DNA of 64,000 nucleotides from Candidatus Nanopelagicales bacterium (GCA_037045355.1 JBAOHO010000013.1:62001-126000), one strand, 5' to 3'; positions 50,963-58,958 are shown, numbered from the stretch's first letter. Numbers and translations are program-made. Notes: a model not told the origin generated them from the sequence alone.

Positions 50963-52819
50963 TCATAGCTCGTGATCCCGGCCGGACTGGTCCAGTGCAA
51001 GGCCGGTGGAGCCAGGTCGTCGGCACCGGCTACCGACACCGGCACCGGCCCCGGTCTCGGAACCAGAGACCTTGCTCGCTGTGAAGTCCTTGCTTGCCGC
51101 GGAACTCCCGCCCGCCGCCAACCCCTTGCCTGGCGCGGGCATGTCCGTGTTCAGTAGCCAGTTCGTGTGGGTCTTCAGGCGATGGTGCCGTCTGCACAAA
51201 GCACCCAGATTCCGTGCGGACGTCGAACCCTCGGGCCATGGAATGGCGTGGTCGAGGTCGCAGTGCTCCGCAGTGGTGCGGCAGCCCGGGAAGCGACAGT
51301 ACGGTTCCCGGGCCCGGATCAAGCGGGCCAACGCGGTCGGAGGGCGGTAAGTGCTGGCCGACGTGGCCACCAGGTGTCCAGTGGTCGAGTCCGTGATCCA
51401 TAGTCTCCAGGCACGGTCGGCCGCGAGTTCCCGAGCGATGTCTGAAGGAATCGGACCACAGCCGGCCAGCATGGCTGGATCCGAGGCCATGCCCAGCAAG
51501 GTGGCCAGGTCGATCACAACATCGGCTTCGCCGCAGTGACCGCACGGCCGGGGACGGGGGCGCGTCTCGGGTGACCCCGGTGGAGCGGAGGAGCTTTGCG
51601 CGGACTGATCCGGCCCAGCGGAGCCTGGGGCGGGTGACCCCGGTGGAGCGGAACTGGGGTTCACCCGAGGCGGGACCGTCGTATCCGGCACGGCAGCGGT
51701 GTCAACTGGCCTGTCGAGGATGAGGTCCGCCAATACATCGGCGCGCTGCTGATCGCGGCTGCGGGAATCGTCCGAAGACAGGTCGCGCGAGATGGCAGTC
51801 AGCCGACCGTAGATGCGGTGGGCGATGTCAGCGGGAAGTTCCGCGATCAACTCGGCCATGCCGTCTCCGAGGTCGTGAACGGAGACGCGGCGGCCCTGGC
51901 GAGCTCGACGTCGCGCTTTGGCGAAGTCGACCGCGACCCGCGCCACGATGCGGGTGACCGCAGCCCGGAGTTCGCTGAACGTCCATGCCCGCAGCCCGTC
52001 GCGGTGTCGTTCGGTGACACGAACCAAGAGGCGGTCAATGACCACGTCGCGCTCAGCAGCCGACAGGGTTTGGAGGTCCTGAGTCACGAGGCGTGCAGCC
52101 CACGACGACACGAGCCCAGCCTCGACAGCGACCATCAGATCAGGTTGCTCGCGAAGGGCCCGGGCGGAGGCCACCCGAACTGCGCAACTGCGTGGCGACA
52201 GGCGAAGAGCAGGAGCAAGTTCGTCGACGGCGGGGTCGACGATGGTTCCCATACGCGGGTCCTCGGGGTCGCAGGTGACGGTGACCGGCTCGGCTCCGAC
52301 GGCGTTGACCACGGCCCGCGTTTGGCGGGCGTCCGCCCAAGAACTCACGGCTGTCCAGGCGGCAGCGATGACGATCATGCAGGCACACGGCTGCCCGGGA
52401 CGCCCGACACCGACGCGGCCGGGTGCGCTGGGGTCCGCCAGCGAGGAATGGCCGGTCACGGGATCGGCAGGACACAGGCCTCTAACCGCCAGATTCGACA
52501 GCGCCGCGACCAGGGCCGGGCCCGGCGCGAGCATCAGTAGCCGTTGTGCCGCGGGGCGCAGCGGAGCGTCGAACCAGCCGGCATGTGTCCAGGCGGCGCG
52601 ATGGCGCAGCCACGCGGCACGGTTGATGGCGACCGCTGGGAGGGCTGGAGCGGCTGACTGCGACGTGGGATAGGGCAGGGGCGCCTCGGTGGGCAAGAAG
52701 CCGTCGAGCGGGTCGCCAACGGGCGTGAAACCGTGGAGTGGGTCGGCGATCGGTGTCAATCCATCGCCTGGGTCATCCACCGGTACGAATCCCTCGTGCG
52801 GATCGGCTACCAGCACCAT
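50963..52819 (-). CDS. DUF222 / HNH endonuclease domain protein
   Basis: This protein of about 618 residues belongs to the large actinobacterial family with an N-terminal DUF222 region (about 70-430, for example AWTFSELRAAVTRIVARVAVDFAKARRRARQGRRV, quoted in part). The C-terminal HNH nuclease motif is REPYCRFPGCRTTAEHCDLDHAIPWPEG and CRRHHRLKTH (about 505-555). The HNH metal and catalytic residues (DLDH, N, HH) are intact. These proteins are often present in many copies and sometimes carried in mobile regions; their function is unclear. The N-terminus has four ten-residue repeats of the form VxDPxxGFxP. ATG 52819 is chosen, but the frame stays open upstream through an 18-bp repeat array, so the start is uncertain. 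Confidence 0.8.
   Translation of the reverse strand: MVLVADPHEGFVPVDDPGDGLTPIADPLHGFTPVGDPLDGFLPTEAPLPYPTSQSAAPALPAVAINRAAWLRHRAAWTHAGWFDAPLRPAAQRLLMLAPGPALVAALSNLAVRGLCPADPVTGHSSLADPSAPGRVGVGRPGQPCACMIVIAAAWTAVSSWADARQTRAVVNAVGAEPVTVTCDPEDPRMGTIVDPAVDELAPALRLSPRSCAVRVASARALREQPDLMVAVEAGLVSSWAARLVTQDLQTLSAAERDVVIDRLLVRVTERHRDGLRAWTFSELRAAVTRIVARVAVDFAKARRRARQGRRVSVHDLGDGMAELIAELPADIAHRIYGRLTAISRDLSSDDSRSRDQQRADVLADLILDRPVDTAAVPDTTVPPRVNPSSAPPGSPAPGSAGPDQSAQSSSAPPGSPETRPRPRPCGHCGEADVVIDLATLLGMASDPAMLAGCGPIPSDIARELAADRAWRLWITDSTTGHLVATSASTYRPPTALARLIRAREPYCRFPGCRTTAEHCDLDHAIPWPEGSTSARNLGALCRRHHRLKTHTNWLLNTDMPAPGKGLAAGGSSAASKDFTASKVSGSETGAGAGVGSRCRRPGSTGLALDQSGRDHEL
52699..52815 (-). repeat. 30-bp diverged coding repeat, four copies
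   Basis: It encodes VADPHEGFVP, VDDPGDGLTP, IADPLHGFTP and VGDPLDGFLP at the N-terminus of the HNH protein. The repeat is clearer in the protein than in the DNA, so it is old. Confidence 0.7.
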
Positions 52820-52837
52820 TGCCTCCCACTGTGTTCC

Positions 52838-53038
52838 CGTGGGTCCAGGCGGCGCCGTGGGTCCGGGAGGCGCCGTGGGTTCCTTCGGTCCCGTGGGTCC
52901 GGGAGGCGCCGTGGGTCCGGGAGGCGCCGTGGGTTCCGGTTCGGTCCCGTGGATGCCTTCGGTCCCGTGGGTCCGAGAGGCGCCGTGGGTCCCTTGAGGT
53001 GCTCGTGGGTCCCGTCGGTCCCGTGGGTTGCGTGGTCC
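52838..53038. repeat. 18-bp array, about ten units, upstream of HNH gene
   Basis: Units based on CCGTGGGTCCGGGAGGCG occur at 52838, 52856, 52892, 52910 and 52966, interleaved with a variant ending TTCGGTC (52874, 52928 at 20 bp, 52948) and ragged copies to 53038. In the HNH frame they read as PTAPPG repeats; on the plus strand, as collagen-like VGPGGA. Neither reading has a convincing start. Confidence 0.85.
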
Positions 53039-53290
53039 TTTCCATGGTTTGAAGCTATGCCTGGGGTCCGACAGTTCCTTCGGCCTCGACTTGGTCGGTC
53101 TCCTCGGTATCAGCCCCGTCCGTTCCCCTGTGCAATCAGCCTCGTCCCGTTCCTCTCGAATCGACCTCGACTGGTCGCTCTCAGCGGCAACTCCTGCTGC
53201 GGCGAGGCCGTGACTCGTCCGGCGATGCGCCCAGCGCCGATGGCTCCTGCCTGCCCCCCGGCCCCGCCACTCGGGCACTACGCTGCCTGC
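53039..53290. other. Remainder of the spacer between divergent HNH and ddaH genes
   Basis: Nothing else is recognised here. With the array at 52838-53038 the divergent spacer is about 470 bp; promoters for both genes must lie in it, but none stands out. Confidence 0.35.
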
Positions 53291-54039
53291 ATGCGTGTCC
53301 TGGTCCGAGAACCCAGTCCCCGGTTGGCCCAAGGTCTCTGTGACCCACATCGAACGCACGCCCGTCGATGTCGACCTCGCGCGGCAGTCAGTGGGACGGC
53401 TATGTCACCGCACTGGAGCAGGTCGGGTGGGAGCCGGTCGCGGTCCCGCCGGCGCCTGACAACCCCGACAGCGTCTTCGTCGAGGACACGATGGTGGTGT
53501 GGCGCGATCGAGTCGTGATCGCGCGCCCCGGAGCCCCGGAACGCCGTGCCGAGACCGATGCGGCCGAACGACTGATCCGATCACTGGGCTACGAGGTGTC
53601 ACGGATCGAGGAGCCCGCCACCCTCGATGGTGGGGACGTCCTCAAGATCGGCGAACGCTGTTTCGTCGGGGTGGGTGGGCGAACCTCCATCGACGCCTGC
53701 GAGCAACTCGCGCAAGGCCTCGGCCTCCCCGCTGTGCCGGTTCCGATCAGCAAGGTGCTCCACCTGAAGAGTGGCGTCACGGCGTTGCCGGACGGCACGG
53801 TGGTCGGCTATCCACCGTTGGTGGACAACCAGGCCGGGTGGGAGCGTTTCCTGCCCGTTCCAGAGGAGGGTGGGGCCCATGTCGTGGTGATCGACGACGA
53901 CACGGTCTTGATGGCGGCCTCGGCGCCGCGGAGCGCAGGTCTGTTCGAAGAGCGCGGTCTTCGAGTGATCGCCGTCGACATCAGCGAATACGAGAAGCTC
54001 GAAGGCTGTGTCACCTGCCTCTCGGTCCGGTTGCGCTGA
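53291..54039 (+). CDS. ddaH: Dimethylarginine dimethylaminohydrolase (two frameshifts)
   Basis: This enzyme hydrolyses methylated arginine (or arginine-like substrates) to citrulline in the cytosol. From ATG 53291 the frame reads MRVLVREPSPRLAQGL, then needs removal of one T at 53339 to continue VTHIERTPVDVDLAR, and of one T at 53388 to reach QWDGYVTALEQVGWEPV. The rest is open. The corrected 248-residue protein has the amidinotransferase-fold motifs DSVFVEDTMVV, TLDGGDVLKIG, the catalytic His in VLHLKSGVTALPDG (about 156) and the catalytic Cys in KLEGCVTCLSVRL near the end (about 238-241). Both breaks are single extra bases, so the enzyme is probably intact in the organism. Confidence 0.87.
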
Positions 54040-54164
54040 CGCCACCGGATCGGAATATCGTCTCTGCATCCGACGTTGCCCCAAGTGCGCCGGAAATTCG
54101 CGGCCAACGTGAGGGCCCGTGACCTCCGTGGGGTTACCGCGGGGTCTGTGGTTTTGCTGCTCCG

Positions 54165-54194
54165 TTGGAAGGAGTCGGGGGCTGCGCCTATCCT
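54165..54194 (+). promoter_or_regulatory. ssrA promoter
   Basis: A -35 TTGGAA (54165-54170) and -10 TATCCT (54189-54194) are separated by 18 nt. They lie 17 nt upstream of the mature tmRNA 5' end, leaving room for a short leader removed by RNase P. This is the best sigma-70-type promoter seen in the window. Confidence 0.65.
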
Positions 54195-54211
54195 GGGCCC
54201 ACAACTACACA

Positions 54212-54578
54212 GGGGGTGACAGGTTTCGACAGCGTCTGTCGAGACGGGAGAAGCGAGCCGAGAACCCGTGGTGACCTCGTAAACCATCCGCGGAAAACCA
54301 ATAGGTGCCAAACAAAACCGCACCTCCTTCGCCCTCGCTGCCTGACAGCGAGCCCGTGAAGGCGCCCGGCGGGAACAGTCCCCGCACCGTCGGGTGTCGC
54401 CAGGGGGCTCACCAACGACTCCGGGTCACGCGGGTCGGCGGAACATCTTTCAGTGACTGTGGCCGTGTTTCCTGCAGCGTCGTAAGAAGTAGGAAGGCCA
54501 AGAACACGCACATCGACTGCGCTCGGAGAAGTCCCTGATCTTCACCGTTGGACCCGGGTTCGATTCCCGGCACCTCCA
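54212..54578 (+). ncRNA. ssrA: tmRNA (transfer-messenger RNA)
   Basis: The 5' end GGGGGTGACAGGTTTCGAC and the 3' end GGGTTCGATTCCCGGCACCTCCA form the tRNA-like domain: GGGGGTG pairs with CACCTCC (54571-54577, one G-U). The CCA tail is not encoded. The tag reading frame begins at GCC 54307 and encodes AKQNRTSFALAA, ending at TGA 54343-54345; the ALAA end is the usual proteolysis signal. Between them is the pseudoknot-rich region. Together with SmpB (42.5 kb) it rescues stalled ribosomes and marks the incomplete peptides for degradation. Confidence 0.96.
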
Positions 54579-55056
54579 CTCAACTCAACTCACGTAAGAC
54601 CCGCGCCTCTGGATTGACACCACGGCGGGCCAAGGTCGTGCCACTACCGTGAGCTGTACCTCCAGGCGGATCACGTCATCTCCCATGTTCTCGCTGGACT
54701 GCAGGCGCAGCGGGAGGGCGGAAGAGCCCCGGCGGCGGCGCGAAGGCGGTGTGGTCGACGTAGCCATCGAGCGATACGTGCATACAGAAGGCAAGGCTCG
54801 CCATTTCAGGTCATCTCCTCCCCTGGACGGCCCAGAGGTGGGCCGAGCCCAGCATGATGTGCTCACCACTCGACCATGCACCGACGGATCGACCATGCAC
54901 CGACGGATCGACCATGCACCGACGGATCGACCATGCACCGACGGATCGACCATGCACCGGCGGACGATTGGCTGCCGATCCCCCGAATGTCGGATCATGG
55001 CGGCCCCTCCGGATGACGATGGTCTCAGAACCGAGATTTCCGGCCGGGAGGTCGAC
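54579..55056. other. Spacer between ssrA and the beta-helix gene
   Basis: No gene is supported: the open frame continuing upstream of the beta-helix gene to 54649 passes through a repeat array and has no family similarity. The main content is the 19-bp array at 54872-54966. GGGAGG at 55045-55050 is the ribosome binding site of the next gene. Confidence 0.45.
54872..54966. repeat. 19-bp tandem repeat, five copies
   Basis: GACCATGCACCGACGGATC at 54872, 54891, 54910 and 54929 (identical), and a fifth copy at 54948 with changes. It is one of three 19-bp arrays in the window with unrelated sequences. Confidence 0.95.
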
Positions 55057-57111
55057 ATGGACCAGCGCGGGTTGTCCGCAGGGGCCGCACTCGCTCTCGC
55101 GGCCGGCCTGGTGCTCGGTGTGCCGGCACCGGTATCCGCGGTGCACGTGACTGACGCGCAGGGGTTCCAAGGACTTCTGACCGGCCGGCCGAGCGCTCGA
55201 GCGACAGGTCCGGTGAGTGCGAGCGCCGCGGAGGACTGGCCGACGTGGGCATCACTGGATCCCGGCGGTGGTGCCATCCGACATGTGGCCACGACCGGGA
55301 GCGACTCCTCCGGTGACGGTTCAGCGGGAGCGCCGTTGCGCACCATCCAGCACGCAGTCGATCTCTCGGCGCCCGGTGATGAGGTGTGGGTGCAGCAAGG
55401 GTTGTATCCCGGAGAAGTGCGGATCAGGCAGCCAGGTATCACGGTCCGAGGGAGCTACGGGTCCGACAAGCCCCGCATCGTGGTTGCGAACCAGGACGAA
55501 TCGGCTCATGAGATTGCCGTCGAGCTGGATCCGGATGCCGACGGTTCCCGCATCATCGGACTGGATATCGAGGGCGGTTCGTACTACGGGATTTCGTGTG
55601 AGACGAAGTGGGACTGGGGCGACCCCGCCGATCGCAGCGGTGCGACGGAGGTGGTGATCGCGTACAACGTGATCCACGATTCAGGTCGGGATGCGATCAA
55701 GATCAAACCCAATTGCGATGACGTGCTGGTGGCCAGAAACGAGATCCACTCCACCGGACGGCGCGATGACAGCAACGCCGAAGGCGTCGACAACGTGAAC
55801 GGCGATCGGATGACTCTGCTGGACAACCACCTGCACGACATCGCGACCACCGGGGTGTACTTCAAGGGCGGGGCGATGGATGCTCGGGTAGAGCGCAATC
55901 TGATCGAACGGGTGGGGCAGGGCTCCAGCCCTGACTCAGCGGGCGCGGGCATCCTCGTGGGGTTCGATACTGACACCGACTACTTCGATCGTGCACAGAA
56001 CCCTGGCATGTACGAGGCGATCCGCGGCCGAGTCGTCAACAACATCATCGACGAGACGACCATGACCGGGATCGGGGTGTACTCCGCGCGTGACTCGCTG
56101 ATCGCTCACAACACGATCCGCAACTGCTGTCGTGACCATCATGCGGGGATTCACTTCGGCATCAGCCTCCAGAGCTGGATGCCTGACGGACTGCGTCCCC
56201 CCAGCGCCAATGTGACGGTGTGGGGCAATCTGATCGGGGTAAGGAGTGCCGACGGTGACGACTACGGCTCATCGATCCGCTTCCTGTCGGAGCCGGCTCT
56301 GGGTGATCTCGCTGGGTATACCGGCATGCCGATCATGGACTACAACGTCTACTCGACCGGCGCGCCACCGCTTCGGTTCGCCGACTCGCGGCCAGCTTCG
56401 CAATACGACGCTGCGGGCTTGTCCGGGTGGGCGGATCACATCGGGGCGGAAGCGAATTCCCGTGATTCTGGATTCACTGTCGACAGCCTGTGGGTTCCCG
56501 ACCCAGCCGTGCCGGTCGATCCGAGTAGTCGCTACGACCTTTCCCTGGACTTCTACGGACAGATGCGATCGAGCCGACCCGTAGCGGGTGCCGTTGAGAC
56601 ACGTCCCTCCACCGGACTGAAACCGGCACCCACGGATCCCGCCTCACCACCCGGCAGTGGAACTGCCGATCCGCCAACTGCCAGTCCGTCTCCTGATGCA
56701 TCCGCACCCCCCGGACCCCCGGAAGGAACGCCGGCAGAACCGCCGGGTCAGACTCCGGAGCCGGGTACCTCAGTGCCCAGCGCGAGGGCGCAGATCCTCG
56801 CGAGATGGAGGGCCCTGGGCGGGGCGAGTGGATCGCTCGGGCGCCGGGTCAGATCGATCAGGGATGGTCCATTGGGCTCCCGGATGCAGCGATTCACCCA
56901 CGGGGTCATTCTCTACTCACCGACGACCGGGGCCTTCGAGTTGATCGGTGCCATGGCCCGGACCTACTCCCGCCTCGCGCCTGCCCGGCGCCAGCGGTTG
57001 GGCCTGCCCACCACAGGTGACCTCGCGCCGGGCCAGCGGCGCAAGACCAGATTTCAGCGCGGTGTGATGACGTGGTCTCCCCGTGCTGGAGTCGCGATCA
57101 GGATCGGCTGA
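55057..57111 (+). CDS. Exported right-handed beta-helix protein with LGFP-like C-terminus
   Basis: This 684-residue secreted protein has a signal peptide (LSAGAALALAAGLVLGVPAPVSA). A parallel beta-helix (about 65-480) is built from coils such as VVIAYNVIHDSGRDAIKI, VLVARNEIHSTG, MTLLDNHLHDIATTGVYFKGG and SLIAHNTIRNCCRDHHAGIHFG, as in polysaccharide lyases and Pel/DUF1565 proteins. A Pro/Ser/Thr-rich linker (about 510-570) follows, then a C-terminal domain with LGFP-like repeats (ILARWRALGGASGSLG, RFTHGVILYSPTTGAFELIG, RFQRGVMTWSPRAGV) seen in cell-wall-associated proteins. A surface glycan-binding or lyase role is inferred; no catalytic residues are assigned. ATG 55057 follows GGGAGG. Confidence 0.82.
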   Translation: MDQRGLSAGAALALAAGLVLGVPAPVSAVHVTDAQGFQGLLTGRPSARATGPVSASAAEDWPTWASLDPGGGAIRHVATTGSDSSGDGSAGAPLRTIQHAVDLSAPGDEVWVQQGLYPGEVRIRQPGITVRGSYGSDKPRIVVANQDESAHEIAVELDPDADGSRIIGLDIEGGSYYGISCETKWDWGDPADRSGATEVVIAYNVIHDSGRDAIKIKPNCDDVLVARNEIHSTGRRDDSNAEGVDNVNGDRMTLLDNHLHDIATTGVYFKGGAMDARVERNLIERVGQGSSPDSAGAGILVGFDTDTDYFDRAQNPGMYEAIRGRVVNNIIDETTMTGIGVYSARDSLIAHNTIRNCCRDHHAGIHFGISLQSWMPDGLRPPSANVTVWGNLIGVRSADGDDYGSSIRFLSEPALGDLAGYTGMPIMDYNVYSTGAPPLRFADSRPASQYDAAGLSGWADHIGAEANSRDSGFTVDSLWVPDPAVPVDPSSRYDLSLDFYGQMRSSRPVAGAVETRPSTGLKPAPTDPASPPGSGTADPPTASPSPDASAPPGPPEGTPAEPPGQTPEPGTSVPSARAQILARWRALGGASGSLGRRVRSIRDGPLGSRMQRFTHGVILYSPTTGAFELIGAMARTYSRLAPARRQRLGLPTTGDLAPGQRRKTRFQRGVMTWSPRAGVAIRIG

Positions 57112-57196
57112 TGATCACGATCGGCGGAGTGGGACTCGCCGGGCGAGTTACTCGATCGCGGGAACGATCACGGAAACTTCGTGGCAGCCTCGTCCC

Positions 57197-57979
57197 ATGC
57201 CCGAGGGAGATGCCGTGCGCCGCACTGCGCGCCGCCTCGATGGCGCGCTCGTCGGTCAGACGCTGAAGGTCGCGGAGATCCGAGTACCACGGGCAGCCAC
57301 GGCGGATCTGGTCGGCTGCACAGTGTTGGGTACGCATGTGCACGGCAAGCACCTGCTGCTGCGAATGGCCAACGGGACGTCTCGCCTGACCTTGCATTCC
57401 CATCTTCGGATGGATGGTCGCTGGGCCACCGGCACCGCGTCTGGCCGGCCATGCGCGGGACCTGAGCACCAAGTGCGGGTCTGGCTGGTGGGGGAGCAGC
57501 GGCAGGCGGTCGGACTGCGGCTCATGGAGGTGGCTGTCGTTGCCAGCGATGACGAGGGCGATCTGATCGGCCATCTGGGTCCCGACATCTTGGCGGCGAG
57601 CTGGGATGGCGCGGATGGAGTCCGGCGAGTGTCGGCAACCCCTGACCGGGGACTTGTCGAGACGTTGCTGGACCAACGGGTGGTCAGTGGGCTGGGGACG
57701 ATGTGGGCGGCAGAGGCCGCGTTCACTGCCGGAGTCACGCCGTTCACTGCGGTGGGGGACGTTCACCAGTTGGATGTCGTACTGGCTCGCACCCGGCAAC
57801 GGATGCGGCGCGCGATCATCGATGATCGGCGCGCCAGTCGGGCTCGACTGAACATCTTCGAACGCCGAACCTGCCTGCGTTGTGGCGGTCCAGTTCGTAC
57901 GGGCCGGGTCGGACACCATGACCGGGTCACTTACTGGTGCCCCCGGTGCCAGTCCGGGCCCGGTCCCACGGGTCGCTAG
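57197..57979 (+). CDS. nei: Nei/Fpg family DNA glycosylase (endonuclease VIII-like)
   Basis: This 260-residue bifunctional glycosylase/AP lyase removes oxidised bases. It begins PEGDAVRRTARRLDGALVGQTL; the N-terminal Pro after Met removal and the following Glu are catalytic. The helix-two-turn-helix segment has DQRVVSGLGTMWAAEAAFTAGVTP, and the C-terminal zinc finger is CLRCGGPVRTGRVGHHDRVTYWCPRCQ. PEGD rather than PELP favours the Nei branch over Fpg. ATG 57197 is fixed by the catalytic N-terminus; no Shine-Dalgarno is visible. The TAG stop lies in the first unit of a 21-bp array. Confidence 0.92.
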   Translation: MPEGDAVRRTARRLDGALVGQTLKVAEIRVPRAATADLVGCTVLGTHVHGKHLLLRMANGTSRLTLHSHLRMDGRWATGTASGRPCAGPEHQVRVWLVGEQRQAVGLRLMEVAVVASDDEGDLIGHLGPDILAASWDGADGVRRVSATPDRGLVETLLDQRVVSGLGTMWAAEAAFTAGVTPFTAVGDVHQLDVVLARTRQRMRRAIIDDRRASRARLNIFERRTCLRCGGPVRTGRVGHHDRVTYWCPRCQSGPGPTGR

Positions 57980-58081
57980 CTCGGCTTCATTGGCCGGGGC
58001 CTCGGTTTCATTGGACGGGGCCTCGGTTTCCTTGGACGGGGCCTCGGTTTCCTTGGACGGTGCCTCGGTTTCAGTGGGTGG
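57977..58081. repeat. 21-bp tandem repeat, five copies, starting at the nei stop
   Basis: Units at 57977 (diverged), 57998, 58019, 58040 and 58061 (diverged) share CCTCGGTTTCCTTGGACGG. The unit length is divisible by three: the plus strand reads SLDGASV and the minus strand KETEAPS. The minus-strand reading could be the start of a frame that overlaps the small ORF stop at 58093. Confidence 0.9.
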
Positions 58082-58092
58082 AGTACGACGTG

Positions 58093-58179
58093 TCATTCCC
58101 AACCCCATTGCCAGTCGGCGTCGAACGCCTCGCTGAGTTCGTAGTCGCTCTCCACCTTGCGTACTGCCGTGTCGTCCAT
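58093..58179 (-). CDS. Possible 28-residue acidic small protein
   Basis: ATG 58179 has AGAGGAG 8 nt upstream. The product begins MDDTAVRKVESDYELSEAF and ends DADWQWGWE: an acidic peptide with a Trp-rich tail. Its TGA overlaps an ATG (58096) opening a frame through the 21-bp array (MTRRTPPTETEAPSKETEAP), which then runs antisense to nei. The good ribosome binding site and non-repetitive sequence set it apart from the arrays on both sides. It could be a regulatory peptide or a modified-peptide precursor; no partner enzyme is adjacent, so this is speculative. Confidence 0.42.
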   Translation of the reverse strand: MDDTAVRKVESDYELSEAFDADWQWGWE

Positions 58180-58310
58180 GGCGTCCACTCCTCTGCTGTC
58201 CTCTGCCTGCCCATTGCTGGCTCTCTGCTGGCTCCTCGGCTGGCCAGTGACGTCTCACAGGAAGGACGCGCGCAGGGGGCGACATGCAACAGTTTCTGGG
58301 AGGGAATTCC

Positions 58311-58385
58311 GCCCCTGAGTAAGGAATCCGCCCCTGAGTAAGGAATCCGCCCCTGAGTAAGGAATCCGCCCCTGGGTAGGGATCC
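58311..58385. repeat. 19-bp tandem repeat, four copies
   Basis: GCCCCTGAGTAAGGAATCC at 58311, 58330 and 58349 (identical), then an 18-bp variant at 58368-58385. It lies upstream of the small acidic ORF on the minus strand. Confidence 0.93.
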
Positions 58386-58452
58386 GATTCTTCGCGAGGA
58401 AGCGAACGACAGCAGTGGTGGTTCTTCCCCGAACCCCCGTGCGGCGGGGAGG

Positions 58453-58803
58453 TCAGACGGCGGACAGCGTCATGATCACGGCGAGGATGACGGCCGGCGC
58501 GAACGCGAGGATCATCAGCGCGACCGCCCAGGTCCACCTGCCCCGCCCCCACGACCGCCAGGCCGCGACGCTGAACCCGATCGGCCACAGCGGGTACAAC
58601 AGCACCAGCCCACCGAAGATCCAGGCGCCGACACTGCCTTCGGTGGCAGCTGCGATGACGGTCACGACAGCCACCACGGCCCAGATGATCAAGGTGATGA
58701 CCGCGAGCACCTGACCGGCGATCAGGGCTGCCAGGTATGGACCGCGGGGCGTATCTGGTGCCTCACGGACCGCCGGGATGGCGTCGGTCATGTCCCCACT
58801 CAT
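58453..58803 (-). CDS. Small membrane protein, three helices
   Basis: This 116-residue protein has a polar N-terminus (SGDMTDAIPAVREAPDTPRG). Three membrane helices follow: YLAALIAGQVLAVITLIIWAVVAVVTVIAA, AWIFGGLVLLYPLWPIGFSV and TWAVALMILAFAPAVILAVIM (quoted in parts). RSWGRGRW forms the basic loop before the last. No family is recognised. ATG 58803 has no Shine-Dalgarno, but a TACCCT box (58810-58815) six bases upstream suggests a leaderless transcript; an ATG at 58791 with GGGGA upstream is the alternative. Confidence 0.68.
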   Translation of the reverse strand: MSGDMTDAIPAVREAPDTPRGPYLAALIAGQVLAVITLIIWAVVAVVTVIAAATEGSVGAWIFGGLVLLYPLWPIGFSVAAWRSWGRGRWTWAVALMILAFAPAVILAVIMTLSAV

Positions 58804-58857
58804 GGCCCCAGGGTACGGTCCGGCCGCCTTGTCAGACGTCGGACCAGGCCATTCACC

Positions 58858-58940
58858 GTCGGGCGCCAACTGTCGGGCGCCAACTGTCGGGCGCCAACGG
58901 TCGGGCGCCAACGGTCGGGCGCCAACTGTCGAGTGTCACT
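58858..58940. repeat. 14-bp tandem repeat, five copies plus decayed sixth
   Basis: GTCGGGCGCCAACT at 58858, 58872 and 58914, with the final T changed to G at 58886 and 58900; a 13-bp decayed unit follows at 58928. Each unit contains the palindrome GGCGCC. It lies between two minus-strand genes. Confidence 0.94.
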
Positions 58941-58958
58941 GTCGGGCTGCCCCGGCGG

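Noticed and set aside
52689..52997. Collagen-like VGPGGA protein on the plus strand
   Set aside because: The Gly-rich reading comes from the 18-bp array and from the antisense of the HNH gene; it has no ribosome binding site and no signal or globular part.
15596..58940. CRISPR arrays
   Set aside because: The repeats are directly adjacent, have no unique spacers of 30-40 bp, differ in sequence between loci, and no cas gene is present.
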